This document shows positions 11,591-26,529 of a DNA stretch of 64,000 nucleotides, piece after piece. The notes beneath the pieces were generated by a model. It saw nothing but the letters and a program-made list of their open reading frames with translations. It ran no database searches and had not been told where the DNA came from. Where the stretch lies: NCBI GenBank assembly GCA_024305405.1, contig JAKNDB010000098.1, positions 248,001 to 312,000 on the forward strand, given 5' to 3'. The position numbers were made by a program, and so were the translations under genes. Position 1 is the first letter of the stretch, and each line of letters starts with the position of its first letter. The stretch is from Dirofilaria immitis. Taxonomy: Eukaryota > Nematoda > Chromadorea > Rhabditida > Onchocercidae.

Positions 11591-12602
11591 ATTTTGCGTA
11601 TATTTAGCTTTTTGCATAACTTACGAATGAAAGATTCTCAGAGAATCCATCATGAAGTAAAAGTTAAATTCTAAATTTTCTCAGCTTATGATGACGCATG
11701 TGCACGTATTTCAATACTGTATGTGATGATAGTCAAAATTAATAAAGGCGAAGATGAATCGGTCAATGTAAACGAACATGTTGCCAAGCATTTATTTCCA
11801 TTAGCCAAGCTAAATTTTCTAGTCTTCATTCTCTTCTTCTTTGCAAATGTAAGCTAATCAAATTGATTCTATCTGGCTCTCGAAGTCAATAGAAGTTGAT
11901 CAATTTAGTGTGTAAAAATTGAAATATATTACTCTTCTGTATAATTTGCTTTGATCTCTGATCAGTGTAATTCTAATAAAATTGCCGAACAAAATTTTTA
12001 TTTTATGAAATGTCGTTGTTGATTGGCGAATAAAGTCTTATCATTCAAGTTTGCATTATTTCGAAAACGAGTTCAACTAATGAAGGTCCGAAATTTTATT
12101 TGTTTCAGTCGTATTGTAAGGTATATATTTGAGAAATATTGTGAAAGGTCTGATATGAGTTTTGATTGTTGAGAAAATTTGAGTTTGTTGCATGATTCAG
12201 AAAAGCTGAACTATGAATTCCTCATGTTGAGAAAATGATACTTGGAGTTCGAGCTAAATTTATAAGGATAATATTGGAAATACTATTTAAAATTGGTATA
12301 AAGATAATATTGAAAGAATTATTGAATTCGAGATAAATATTAATAAAAAATGTGATATATGCTAAATTTAGAAAATTAAAAACAATTACTAAATCAATGA
12401 TTATTTTGTAGAAGAAATAATTGTGCATTAATTAATTCATTCATCTATTATAATTCTTTTTAAGATGTTCCCTTCTGTATCGTGTATTGTACATAAACTT
12501 TTGGAATAGTATTTTATACGTTGAATAATTAATCCTAAAACTAAAAGAAAAACAATGAAGAAATTTTTTTTTTGCTTTATTTACAATGCTTTTGATACAA
12601 AT

Positions 12603-15600
12603 TCAACCATTCATTCTGATGGAACATTGAATTTCAGAATTCCAAGTGATATTTGAGTATTGTCCACAACATTTCAGCAAACTATGACTAGTATCTGAAT
12701 AATCCGTTGATTGTAGGAAAGGTTGAATATAGCAAGGTGGAATAAATCGAATAGTTGCCATTGCCTTAACTGCCATGAAAGCACTTATCGCTGATGCGAT
12801 TATCGTTAGCACTATAATTCAAAAATATGCTAAATAGCTTATCTACCTCTTAAATCATATTTACTAATTAATTAAATAAATTTATTTGATTAGCAAATTA
12901 TTGCCCATTTAATAATGTTTTCTTTATTTGCTTGCCATATTGTACATAGTTAATTAAAATGCCTGGCTTATTTTATCCACAAAAATTAGATGAACTATAA
13001 GCTAAATTAGAATGATTTATTTTTCCTTATTTATTTATTACTTGATTAATTATAATTGATGAATTTATTAATTGGCATAACTCACCGTTTACAGATAAGA
13101 ACCAAATCAATATATGACTTGGTGTCCTTTCATAAATTCTGCAAACAAATAACTATTAGGAATATATCATCTAGTAAATTTATAAGGTAAAGAAATTCTC
13201 GCATATTATGTGACGATCACAAATTTCATACACGATAAGCCCTTTCTATTCTATGTAGTAAAATATTTTTAAAATATCAAATATCATTATCTTTAATCAA
13301 TAGTGAGAAGATATCAGATCTCATCCTTAATCAGTGATGAAATCAATGATGAGAAGATTAAGTACGAATTATTTGCATTTAATTATAAAATTTTGACATA
13401 AAAATTAATATATAAAGTATTAAAAAGAACTCAGGCATCCTTGCATATTATATCGATATGATGATAAATTAATTTTATACAATGAAAAGTTTCTTCCAAA
13501 GATTAATTGTTGTTAAAGAAGTTTAATAAGAGTTGATTATTTGGTATAACTAACTCTTTCAATGTGGGTATTTTCCATTTTTTCGTTTTCTCACTGTATC
13601 GTTGATTTTTGAGAGAAAGGCCAAATAAAGTTGGCAATATGATACAGGTAAATGGGATAGTGGTACTTCCAAAGAAATCCATAATTGAGCCAAAATTCGG
13701 AATTGACAAAGCGACGAATAATATAACTGCCAAAAGTCCGGTTCGAACGATGACGCGTTGCCAACACATTTCTATAAGTTAATTTTAGAAATGTTTAAAT
13801 TTTAAGTTGAAGTTTTCCAATTGTAAAATGAAGTCTCCATTTAATTCTATTTTTCTTTCAGGCTTTCAGGACATATCTTTTACCATATTTCTTTGATATC
13901 GTTGATCTTAATGATTAGGATCAACACTTCGATATCATTAAATAAAATAAAACAAACTATGTGGAACATGTAACATATCTTCAACTTGTTGATTGATCGG
14001 ATTTATTGTAAGAATAATGGTAAGTACGCAGTGAAATGCAACTGCCAGGTCGGCTCCCTGTCGAATCCAGGTTGATTGAATTGAATCAATTAGTGAATCC
14101 TGCATACTTTGACCGTATACAGCATATGCATATATGGATAGCGGAATATATAGACAACAAGCCCCTGAAATCTTTAAATCAGGCTCTTGTCTTAATGAAT
14201 AAGAGATAAATCGATACAATCAATTTACTTATTTAATTAGTAAGATAAAATGATGTTATCTTAGCTATAATATCTAGGATAGTTTCAAATATTTTGAAAT
14301 TAGCGAAAAGTTATTTTTATCCTCTCATCAGATCTTTTAGACATTTCTGAAATAATGAAATTCAAACAAAACTAACAGAAGAATCCGAGCAAGACAGATT
14401 TCGAGAATTCTTTTGGTTCCTGCATATCATGCTGAATTGTTGGGAATACATGATGACCGCTATAGGCAAACACGAATGTCCCAAGACTGTAGAGGGAATA
14501 AAATGACGGTGATTTATAAACGGCTGACGGTTTGCATAAATTATAATCCTGGCTTATACCAAAGAAAATTAAGACAGCAGCAATTACGGTACAAAGAAGC
14601 GATATAGCCAAAACAATCCTGAAATAGAATTGCTAATTAATTATTACTTTTTATTATAGCAAATAAAGATAATTAGTTTTAGTACAATTTAATGATTGCG
14701 AATATATATGGCCTTATTCATTTCTGAAACATATAAAATTATACGATCATATATATTACATTCTGAAGTTTGAAATGATTCTTTCATGAGAAAAAAGCTA
14801 TATATCTTGAAGATGAAAAACAAAAAGAATGGATAAATATTATATTTGCAAAATATATTCCATTTTCAACATCATTTGAAGAATCTCTGATAGATTCAAT
14901 GAAAGAGAAAGATAATTTTCTTTTATAGAATCATCATTCATTTCATTTTTGTTTCATTGTTTGGCTAAATGATTTTATGAAGAATCGATCACTTAGATCA
15001 AAAGTTTTTCTGCTTATATTATTTTATCAGTTGATGAATTCACTGGTAAGGAAGAAATGTTTTTGTCCTAATTGTATACTCAATCATTAATGGCAATAAT
15101 TTATAAAGTATTGACGCTTGATGGAAAAGGGATATTGCTGTTGACTGCTACAATGTTTTCAATTGTATCTTTCTGAAGTTTCATCCCTCTGAAGTCTTAT
15201 CTTCATTTCCAAGTGATAAGATTAAGTGGCAATGGTGAGGAAGAGAACATGTGCATTTTTCGATCAAATCTTTTATGAAATTTTCCAAATAAAAATATAC
15301 GATTTTTTGAACAAACCAAAAATCAGCCGGTGATTTGAGAAAGGTAATCGGTAATATTAATATAGAAAGAATGATTAATAAGAGGCAGAAATGTATTTTA
15401 ATATCAAAATGGACCAAAACTTTATGAAATATGCTTGACGATAAAATAACATATACAGTTGTAACACCGAACAACGTCGTATTAACACAAAATACTGTGA
15501 AAGTCCTGAAATTTGAATTCATCATTTTTAAAGCATGCAGATAAATGTAAGGAATTCTAAATGGCTATTTTTCTACAACCGTAATTTCTATTATGCAATA

Positions 15601-16505
15601 TTTTAAATTTTTTTGTCTTATTAATTTGCATTCGATGTTATAAATAGAACGATGAACTTTGTACTTCGTATAAATTATGAGGAATCTCAAGATTCTATAA
15701 TTACATTGGCATAGAAATGTAGAAGTCGATGAAGTTGCAATTTCTCTGAATAATTTTCAGTTTCTGATTAGGAAGCATGTAGTGTAATTTCAAAAACGAT
15801 GAAGTATAGCTTGCCTCATTTTAGGTCCGAAACTACGCATACCAATTTCAGGATACGGTTGACGACAATGAGTCTTGTAGACGACCCATCGATCTCTCAT
15901 TATACCCCATGTCTCGGATAAGAGATAAGCAGTGCTCATAAAAAATATGGCAATCAATCCCATAAATATACAGCCAATAAGCATGCCTAAAACAAGAATT
16001 ATTCAGTCAAAAATCATGCCCAGGATTATTCAGCCAAGAATCATGCTTAAATTAAGAATCATGTATTATCATGTATCCCAAAAATCAGTCGATAATCGAA
16101 TTGAAAACAAATAACAATGAATTCTACTAAATACATCTATTCCGCTGTTTAATTTTTATTACTCAATCCAGAATCTGTTTCCAGTATATATAACTCGTTG
16201 GATCAAAAATTTCATCGAGAAAAACCTGTATCATGAAATCCAGCTGGCATGGCCACTAAACCTCCGCCAACCAAATCCGCGACGACAATTACGGATGCGA
16301 CTAGCCAGCTGTAACCTCGAGTGGAATGTTCATTTATAGATGCGGTGTTGGTAGTATCCTTGGTCTTATCTTGCTGATTGTTTTGCATTTCAATATCGGA
16401 AAGGAATGCTTTGATTGGTTTACGTGACGTTTCACTACTGGTAATACCATCACTATCTGTTTGTGCTGATACTGTAGCACTAGAATCGCCCACTAATCTG
16501 CTCAT
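12603..16505 (-). CDS. amino-acid transporter, AAAP family (SLC32/36-like)
   Basis: Predicted multi-pass membrane carrier for amino acids. Seven exons fit: 16505-16226, 15986-15815, 15505-15317, 14618-14377, 14164-13958, 13771-about 13550, 12811-12603. The start ATG at 16505 opens a polar N-terminus of about 65 residues. TM1 follows with [15 protein letters not shown], the glycine-rich motif typical of Aa_trans proteins. Later membrane segments include [37 protein letters not shown] and a C-terminal [12 protein letters not shown]. Exon phases agree through exon 6, including a GC-AG intron after exon 2. The exon 6 to 7 join is one base out with canonical sites. An extra base in the T6 run (13578-13583, plus strand) together with donor GTTATA would restore it. 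Substrate cannot be told from sequence. Confidence 0.88.
15813..15818 (-). other. GC-AG intron donor in the transporter gene
   Basis: Exon 2 ends AAAATGAG and is followed by GCAAGC instead of GT. Reading phase across this junction is right only with this site (AG plus G from exon 3 gives arginine). AG|GCAAG is the usual context of the minor GC-AG intron class. Confidence 0.75.
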
Positions 16506-17744
16506 TTTCCAGAATCTTTATCTGAATGCCAGAATTATGAAAGCATCGGTTTTATTGAATTGAAATTTTCGAAAAACTTCACTTCGAAAAAATTCAAGAA
16601 GAAATTCGAATCATTAAACAGATATCCAAACATTTCATTCCTAGGATTCCACTATTTCTTTCTAATGATTAATTATATCTATGATGATATTGTTTCTTTT
16701 TCAAGAATTTTTGTATTCAATGTAAACATTGAAATGTTTCTACCTAAGTTTTGCGAAAAGTACCTTACAAAATCAGTTGCCTTACAAAATCAAAAATCTA
16801 TCTAACAATAAGACACACACTGAATACAAAAGTTCTCTTTCGAAAATATACTATTATAAGTAATGCTTAATTTTTATGCAAAATATAACTGTTGTTTTAA
16901 TCAAAAGATATGATATTTATTAGATGAATTGGAGTTACGTGTGGAATACGTCATCTTACGTATAACAAACTATTGTTTAATGGCTCAGATAAATCCGATA
17001 AATGAATTGAGATGTATGCACTTTATCAATCTTTTATAGAAAAAGTACAAAGGAATGACATAAAAATGTTGAAGACTAGTTTTAAAAGAACAGGTCACAT
17101 GATGATTGAAAGAAAACAGAATTTAAATTTATTTTTGCTCGCTTTTTAAAAAAAAAAAAAACAAATTTCGAACGACTGGAAATTTAAAAAATACTTCATC
17201 AAAAAGTATGGAACGGATAGATATAAATCGAGTAACTTAAGTTCATTTCCTAATCATTCATTCTCATTCTCATAACACCAATAATACGTGATATCATCAT
17301 ATCGATAGAAGAGATCATCATCTCAATCATACTCTTTAATCTAATTTTTAATCGAATTATTGATAGCTCAAATCATGTTGACTTATCGGAGACTTACAGA
17401 GATTTACAGATTTTAGTAAGATGATTAAGAGAGATAATCGAAGGAGATCGAATTTAAGTTGAAGTGTGATCGGAACACGGAATTATCAAAATTGTTGGTT
17501 GATACTAATATTACTTCGTCTTAATTACCTAACCATCCCACAGATATTAAAATCACATTCCGAAAATGAAATTCAAATAAGTTTTTCCTAATATACAGTG
17601 TGTTTTGTATGTCGTTGCTCCTTCCCGTTTGGTAAAGAGACCACTCCCCGCTTTCCTGTCTTTCCTCTTATCATAACATTCATATTGATCAAATTTTCAA
17701 AGCATGTTCTTTATCAAGCAATTTTGAAACTTATCATTAACTTC

Positions 17745-17795
17745 TCCTCGTTCTTTTTCCTCTCTCTTCCTCTCTTTCTCTCTCTCTCTCTTATC
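17745..17795. repeat. pyrimidine (CT-rich) tract
   Basis: Almost pure C/T stretch with an interrupted (CT)n core. Simple sequence. Confidence 0.8.
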
Positions 17796-20700
17796 TTTTT
17801 GTCTGCATAAAATATTGACAATGAATATCTTTTTAAAGATGAATCTAAATGATAGATGGAATAATGATGACATTGAAAGATTTCAATTTGTATGTTGGAA
17901 TTCATTAAGACATTACCTCTGAAATAAATAACAAGTAGAATAATCTTTGCAACTATGGTCTTTTCCTTCTAATCTTTAATTTCAGTATGGTTAATATTTT
18001 AAGAAGTGAAAACTTCCTATAGTCATTAAAATATTTTCAAAAAGATGCGAATCAGTCATGCCGAAACAATCCATCCATTCATTTTGTCACCGATACGCTT
18101 TCCATTTTCCTCATAAATAAAAATTTTGCTGTTCATTAACATTCGTATGCAATGTAAACGAACCACTTTAAATTATATTATTTATCATCATCGAGTGCAG
18201 AATGAAACTGTTGATTCGTTGATAATGTTTCTGCAAATATCACTTAATGCGTTTCTGAATCAGTTTCAGATATAAGTGTTATCCAAATATCACTGTGACT
18301 AATTCGAAGATGATAAAAGGTTAATTTCATGTTTAAATATCATTCTTCTCGAATCAATTTATAAGATGTTACCTTGATGGAAATGAATTGCAAATATTGT
18401 AAACAAACTAACGAACTCTTTTCCTTGTCTAGAGTATCATACATCAGTTTTTTTTAAACAATTTTTGAGATTATTTTTGAATCTTTTATGTTTGATAAAA
18501 AATAAAATTTTTCCCATTTCTCTTTTGAATTATATACAAATGTATCAATCGAAAATTTGTTGAAATAACATTTCAATTGAAAGTTCAACAAAATGTCTTA
18601 TAATTCTATGAAAACATTTGGCTAAAAAAGATTGCATTCTCATTAATATGAATAAATTGATCAAAAAAAAGTTGGTTTTTAATCCAAATATTTGTCTTCT
18701 GCTTAAATAGTTTACAATAATTTCTTTTGCAATATTTTCCCTAATCTTTTAGCTATCTTAGAAGAATTCAATAAATATTTGAGTAAAGATTTAAAAAAAC
18801 ATTTCAAAGAGCTAATATCGCTGGAAGACAAAAATTTCTAACAATTTGATTAATTAAGACGGAAATGAAGAAATAGCTAATTCTCGAATAAACTGATATC
18901 TGCTGCTTCCAATGAAATTTGCAATATTTAATGATGCCTTTTTGAACTTTGAAATTTTAATAATAAATATCACATATTCATAAATATTATTTATTAATAG
19001 ACAATCTAACCGATGAATAGATCAAATTATAAAAAAATCGCTTGATGACCGCTCGGATTATTGCCGTAAATGATAAATAATTAAATTACGCTATCCGCTT
19101 ACAATTTTCATATTCTCTTCGCTGCTGTTTATTTCATTATAATTTTGCTAATATTTTTTTCCTTAAAGTTTATATTTGCAGTGGAAGAGGAAAAGAAAAG
19201 AAATGAAAAGAAGAAATGATATAAGTATTCCAAAAGATATAATTTATTGAAAAGTTCAAAATTTAATGAAAATAAGAAATCAAAAAGTAAAAAGCGTATG
19301 AGTAGAAATTTTTAGGATGAGAAAATAAATGAAAAGGAAAGTTATATGAAATTGTTTCTATTTTTACTGAAAATATTCAAAGAGTGATGTCATTATATAA
19401 AAATACGATATCGTTCGTAAAGATCGAATAACGATATCTCCTGAAGATATTCTACTCTTCGATTTAATATTCACAAGTTTTGTTTTTTTTCGATAGTTAC
19501 AGTCATTTTATAATTTGTCTTATCAACGCAATGATAATAGACCGATAATCTAGCAGATTCAGACGGTATGAAAAATGATAGTGAAAAGTTAGCGACGAAC
19601 ATAGAGCAAAAGAATTGGTTCAAATAGCTAATTAATTCATCTAATTGGATGAAAAGCGCAAATGATTACTGTAGTCTGCTATAGTCTTCCTTTCATATTT
19701 TATTATATAATTAACACCATAATTCATAACGTACAGTAATTGTTTCATCAAGTCTGTGTCCTCTGTTACCTGTGCGAAAAAGATTGCTAAAAAAGATGGA
19801 AAAAGGATTTGAATGATTGTTATTTGCAAAAGAAAAAAACTTTTAAAATAAAAGTTCCATATCATAACTTGATTACTTATACTGGAATATCTGTCTCTAA
19901 ATTCATCACCTTAATGTTTTATATTCTGAAATATGCGAGAAAAAGGATATATTTTTCTCTGTCTCGTCGAGAATAAATCAGTCAAACTTCAATAATTAAT
20001 GAATGATACTATTCCTCAGCACTTTTTAAGTAATATTACACAAAAGTACGTCTACCATTTGATTAATTATCGACTCTTCTGACTGTTATTCTTTTTAATC
20101 ATTGATAGTTTAATTAGGCAATCAGTCGATGATTAAAAAGAGCGTTTTTAGTGCAAAACAAATTTCAATATGGCAAAATAATTTTAATGATAAATAGATC
20201 AAAGAGAAATGTTTCGGAAAAGGTCACAAATACTCTCACTGTAATTTATAAATGTCAGTCAGAATATGTTATTATCAATCAGCATAAAGCCAAAAAGTGC
20301 TAGATTAAGATGAGTACTGTTGAATTGGCTCGTTAATAATATTCTTCATTTGCAATACGCATAATTAAGGAAGTAGAATGATATAAGTAAAAGTATTGAT
20401 CAGAGCAAACATTATAAACAGAAACTATTCTTTTATTCTTGACCAGATGGATATCTGGATGACTACGACGAATGATAATGGCGCAAAATGCTTACTGTAC
20501 AGCAATTTTTCAGCTATCCATTGTTAATCAATTACCTTCTATCGTATATTTAGTAAATTTCGCTTATGTGATAATGATAACTTTATGTTACGAATAATAT
20601 AAAATGTTGCAAACAATTCATTTTAGAATCGAACGATTCTTCAATTTTCCAAATTTTTTTTTGAGATCTTTTCATTCGTTTATTGAAATGAAAATTTTAA

Positions 20701-21730
20701 GCATTCTTCCAAAATCATCAGCAAGTCGAGAAATTATTTCAATCTTCATCTTTCTGAGATTTATTACTTACATAAATGTGCTTATTATTTTTAATATAAA
20801 GTTGCATAAGTAATGAATCGACGAAAAATTCTATGAATAAAGGCATGTATGAATATCTTTTTTGATATTTATAATTTGTTTCAAAATGTACGGAAAATTG
20901 AAAATTAAGGCTTATTACGAATCATTTATTGAGAATAAGAATAGGGAATATGAAATATATTTAAAGATATATCTGAATACTAATGCTTTCTAAAATAAAC
21001 ATGAAGCAGAATTGTAGATTTAACATAATGTTTATTTTGAATTCATCATAGCTACACGCTATGTTAACTTTTTGTTTTAAACGACCGATCTATCTTATGT
21101 AGTATTTTTTCGAGAATTGTCTACGAGTAAAGATCGAGAACAATTTTTATTTGTATGTTTGAGGTTACTAATAACGAATATCTGTTATGGATGCACCGAA
21201 ACTTTTTGCTAATTTTGCACAATCAATTGGAATTGATTACAGTTATTGGAAGGAAATCAATTTCATTAAACATAAAAATTTTTGTTTTTTTCTGTTACAA
21301 CTACTGAATCGAAATCGATAATTGTTTAATATTAGAATACTTCGTTTCTTGATCGATATTTGTATGAAAAAAAAAACCTATTCGAATGTTAGAACATGTC
21401 GAAGTTGTAATATTTGTTGGGAATGTTGTTGGGAATCATCTACAATGTTCATTATAAATTGTTTGCTATTAAAATTGACAACAGATATCAATTTGAAAGA
21501 TATTTTTGATTAATTGCCATATTTTTCATTTAATTTTTTTTTTTTTTTGATCTTATGGGAAAAATGCCAGTCTTTTTATTCATTTCTGATTACATGTGAC
21601 TGACAAGTTTTTACATTCTAAACAAAATAAACAAATGAAAGAATAATTGAATGACGTTTTTATTTTATTGGTTAAGAGCCATCATCCATTTCATGAGTAG
21701 TAACTCCGCTCGATCATTCACCAAAAGCTC

Positions 21731-21851
21731 AGATGAAGAATGATGTAAAAATAGTTATTTAGATGACAGATTGATGTAAAGATCGTTATTCAGACGACAG
21801 AATGATGTACAAGTCGTTATTTAGATGACAGAATGATGTAGAAATCGTATT
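21731..21851. repeat. 31-bp tandem repeat, four copies
   Basis: Four head-to-tail units starting at 21731, 21761, 21792 and 21823. Each reads approximately AGATGACAGAATGATGTA followed by AAATCGTTATT, with scattered substitutions. A minisatellite in non-coding sequence. Confidence 0.88.
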
Positions 21852-24800
21852 ACGAATTATCAGCTGAGAGTTCGCTGCAAAAATTATTGCTTAATACATA
21901 ATAGATCTGAACTTAAAACTTGATGCTGCAACAATTAATGGCATAGCAAGTTGTTACGAATGAATTGATCTTCAGCGATGATACTGCCGAACTGATGCAT
22001 TGATACTCCATTCATGCGTAATTGACAATTGCAGGTGGAACAGATGTAGCGAGAAATTATGGCTTTCTTTCTAGTAAGGCTACAGTATATCGTCGATAGG
22101 ATATCTTATCAGTATAATCTTCTGTTGCTTAAATGACTTTAATTGACGCTCAGAAATTTCAATTTTTAAGTCTGAAATTTTTGATTTATACCCAATTTCA
22201 ATTTCAATTTGCTTTCTTTTGAATTTGAATGAGAAAAAATCCTCATTAGTTTGTAGAGTAGTAAATGCAAAGTTCGAGTGTTTCTTGATAATAACAACAT
22301 TTATTGAAATATATTTCAAAAATAGAATAATCTTGAAGTGGTCGATTAATCATATATTAAACTGATAAGAACTGGTACTAAATGTGTTGCGACATACATT
22401 GCGACATTGCGAACGAGAGAAGGACTGTAATTTAATGATTAATACTTCAAACTATCTGCACTCTGCACTCAGTTACTAATTGAAAAAGAAACAAATAAGA
22501 TAAATTGAAATAATTTTTATTCGTAACAGTTGCGAACTGTAATGATCTCTTAATCATCGGTTAGGTATGAAATTCTGTCGCACAGTCTGCCCAATTCGTA
22601 ATGAATCATGACGTGCTTATGATTTTTTGAGGCTGATCAGAATCTACAATTGTTATCTGTTTTGTTTGCAGATGGCGTGATCATAATTTAGAAATGATCG
22701 AGATATCAAAGTTGTTAATTGTAAACTTCATTTCTTGTTTCTGTTAAATATCGATATTGATTACTAAAAATATCGAACAATTAGTCGGTTTATCTTAGAT
22801 CATTCAGCATATGCAGGCGAACTGCACAAAGAACTGAAATAGCTACTTCTACCTAGCTGTTGCGCATTAAAATTAGGATAATGTATCGATGTATCGATCA
22901 ACTTTAAATGATTACAATCACACTGCATTTTTGCTCATTGATCCATCGTATAGGATGAATAAAAGTCATCATTTCTCGACTATAGTGCGAGAGCACTTGC
23001 ACTGTATTTTAAACTGGTGTCATTTTCATTGTTTGCATTTCCTCTTTACGCAAGAAATAACTTATTTCGACAAATGTTATTTAGGCAATTAAGCAAGTTA
23101 AGGGTATAGTAGAAGACTTAATCCGATTCTGGGTAATAAGTGATGCTTCAAACTTCAGAGGAATGATTGAAGAAAGGACTTGTAATTTTAGTGTAGGAAA
23201 TTGCTGGAACAAATATTAACACGATAATTACTGAAACAAATATCAAATAGTTCTTCTTGATCATTCAATTCAATATACGCAAGTAAACCAATGGATCAAC
23301 TCAAATACAAAACCGTTGGAATGCTAGTCAAAAATATTGAGAATCTGATCAGAGGAACACAGAACAATTTTCATTATCGATATGAAGTCAAATGGTTCGC
23401 ATTGAAATACCGTTGAATTGAAATTCGCAAAAAAACGTTTCATTTATGCACTAAGTATTCATAGCATATCCATCCAATACGTCTGATTATACCTACATAT
23501 TAAACTGAGTACTATAAAACAATTTAAATTTCACTTATCTAAGTCTACTTGAAACGATGATATCTATCTATTTAGCTGTTTATTTATTTAAAGTATCTGC
23601 AGCACATGAAACTAATATTAAATTTAAAAAATTTACAAAACTTTCGACCTTTCCTTCACTAATGCACTGGTATGTGTTAGATATCAAAGTAATCCTTAAT
23701 TTTTTTTTATCTTTGTATCTGAAATGTTAGATGAAGCTGGGAATCTTTTAATTAAGTATTCAATTTCTTTATGTCGTAAAAGTTTCTTTTGCTTATATAA
23801 TTTCTTCATCCTCACCTTCCTTATGTTCTATTTGATCCCTCTTACCCCTCCTTTGCTGTGATAGGCATTGATATAAATAGAAAGATAAGGATAAACTGCC
23901 TATTTAAATTATTTATGTCATATGGGATACAGTTTTCGTTTTCACTATTCTTCTCACCTTTGCACTGAAATGTTCGATAAATCCGGCAATTCTTGTTACT
24001 CAAGGTATTCAGGGTAATCGGATGATTATCCAAAATACTCAAGTTTTGTAATTATGATTTTAATTGACGAAGTTTATAGAATACAAAGGATTTATACAAA
24101 AACATATATGTCTTAGCATTAAAGATAAGTATGTATACGAAGCAATCAATAACTTCACATCATTACGGAAATACCAAAGACAATTCTCCAATAAGGAAGA
24201 ATTTAGATTTGAAATTGTTATATCCTTTATTTTATAAGATGAATGGAAAATCGTTTTAAAAATATTTTAAAAGTTCTAAGCATGATACTGATACTGATAA
24301 CTGTTCAAATTAAATTGAAACGGAACCCGCAATCATACAGCAGTTGTGATTATGTCTTCTACAGAAATCCAATGAAGTTCCCGGTCCTTCTAATCAGATT
24401 CAGTTATTTCTCCTAAATTATTTATTAAAAATTATTTGCAAACATCCTCGAATCTAAAATATAACACTTCCAATGAAAGAACTAATTGAAATTCATGTGC
24501 CATTTAGATTATTATTTATTTCTGAATGACTATTTATATTTTATTTTATATATTTCCTCGAGAAAAAGAATTCACCAGTGACTATTATTATTGATTGTAT
24601 AGCAGGAATGAATAAAATTTCTTGTATACATTAAGATTTATGAGATTGAAATTGCAAGCATTTAAAATTAATGAAAAAGTATGAATATTATTTGAAATAA
24701 AAGAACATTGATGAATAGCAAAAACACATCGATTGGATTCAATCCATCTCTATTTTGAAGCATGAATGGTATAAACTTGGAAACTAGTATCTTGTAAGGT

Positions 24801-25898
24801 TGCGATATGAATATATTGCAAATTACTGAACATTTCAATTCTACAATACTTTTCACGTAATATGAAGGTAATTTTTGACATCGCAAATTGATAAACTGTT
24901 GAAGCAATACATCATTCCAACTTTCATCGTTTAGCCAATATCATCATAATTAAATCAAGATCAGTTGACTTGTTCTTTCAAATTGTTGTTTTTTAAGAAT
25001 GCAAACAAACAATTCTAATATCAACCTAATTCATCAATCTAAACGTACATCACTTAAAATGATTGATTAGATGACCATTTAACACTGAAAAAAAGGAAAG
25101 TATTGATGGTATCTTTTTCTGCAGAACAATTATAGCTGACCTGTGGATAATGATTTATGATATGATTGGCTGATCTGATCAGTTCTCTGAAAAATATGGG
25201 TTATCCACTATTCAAATTCAGTAATAAAACAATAGTTCCATCTGATACTTTGACTCTAACATTATAAAAGCAATTTACCTTTTTTGAAATTTATGAAATT
25301 AATAATATACCACCGAAAAAATATTATTTAGTTTCATTATGGAAATTTAACTTCGAAATTAAATTTTGCAGTTCTATTTTGAGAAATCTTTTTGCTCATT
25401 AGATTCATTGCAATTTCGGAGTATAACTTTTTGTTTTTTTTTTTAGTACAAGTAATTTAAACATATCGAAGAGAAAAACATACGTCATACAAAAGTGCGT
25501 TATTGAATACGTTTCAGCTTAAAAGTACATATATTAGTAAAGTAAACATCTGGTCCTTCTTTGCTTTCATAAATCTTATAGAATTATTTTACAGAAGCAT
25601 TGCTTCAATCATCATGAAATCTCTCCAAGCATCAAGGAAATTGTTGATTTTCTTTTGTTACTCGAAAAAATGTAGAACGATACTATAATATATGAAGGAA
25701 CATTTTTCCTGTTCATTCTTTATTAAACTGTTCTTCTTTTAAATATTTTGTTGTAATTTTTTTTTTCACTTTGAACTCTGCCCCAAAGAAATGCTCTAAA
25801 ATCAAGTTCCAGATCTGATCTCTATCAACTTATTATCAATTAATCAAACCCAATAACAAAAATTTTGTGGATCTAACTTTTGCACCGATTACTCGATT

Positions 25899-25988
25899 TT
25901 TGTTAAGTGATCGGAGATTGATATAATGTAAGCATCATTCATTTGTTATTCTAAGATTCATTATATCAATCTCTGATCACTTAACAAA
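25899..25988. repeat. inverted repeat, 30-bp arms and 30-bp loop
   Basis: The left arm 25899-25928 (TTTGTTAAGTGATCGGAGAT...) and right arm 25959-25988 are reverse complements with a single mismatch, which would be a G-U pair in RNA from one strand. The total size of about 90 nt is that of a pre-miRNA. The near-perfect pairing is also what a young MITE or an inverted duplication would show. Confidence 0.88.
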
Positions 25989-26529
25989 TAAACATGCAAT
26001 ACTTGAAAAGGAAATATCATTAAAGACATTTTAACGAGAACGACTGCACGAAAGATATCACCAGCATGTTATTACATCAATGATAAAAATGAATGGGAAT
26101 CAAAATATTCATGAAAACTGGTTGATAAGAAAGATAATGTTAATTAAACTGATTAGACAGATGAAATGATTGATAATCAAATATAAATTTGTGAATATAC
26201 AATACTTCCTGCTTATTAGAAATAGAACTATTTTTCGATGTTGTTTGTTATCTTTCATTATTATAACAGCTTATTTAGAAGAATTTGAAAGAAACTTTTA
26301 AAGTAAAGGAATATATTGGATTACGTAGTGGCGCACAAAATGCACTTAAAATTCCTTTTGCATTCAAAATTTAAAAGCTATTCTTTGTTGTTGGTCAGCC
26401 AAGCTCTGCTTCAAAAAAAAAAGGCACTTTAATTTCTATATCATGGCAGTAAGATTTTCAGATGGAAAAGAATATTCTGACGTCAACAAAAATTTATGGG
26501 ATTCATTATATTCACGGATTAGAAATCGT

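Larger units (their letters stand above)
7860..12590. other. intergenic
   Basis: About 4.7 kb between the miRNA units and the transporter gene. It holds two small repeats (listed separately) and several short chance frames, none of which shows a recognisable protein segment or conserved splice structure. Confidence 0.55.
16510..26500. other. long gene-poor region
   Basis: About 10 kb between the transporter start and the coding fragment at 26.5 kb. Frames present are short and lack splice support or recognisable motifs. Contents seen: a CT-rich tract near 17750-17795, a 31-bp tandem repeat array at 21731, and the hairpin at 25899. Distal promoter elements or unrecognised non-coding RNAs may be here. 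Confidence 0.5.
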
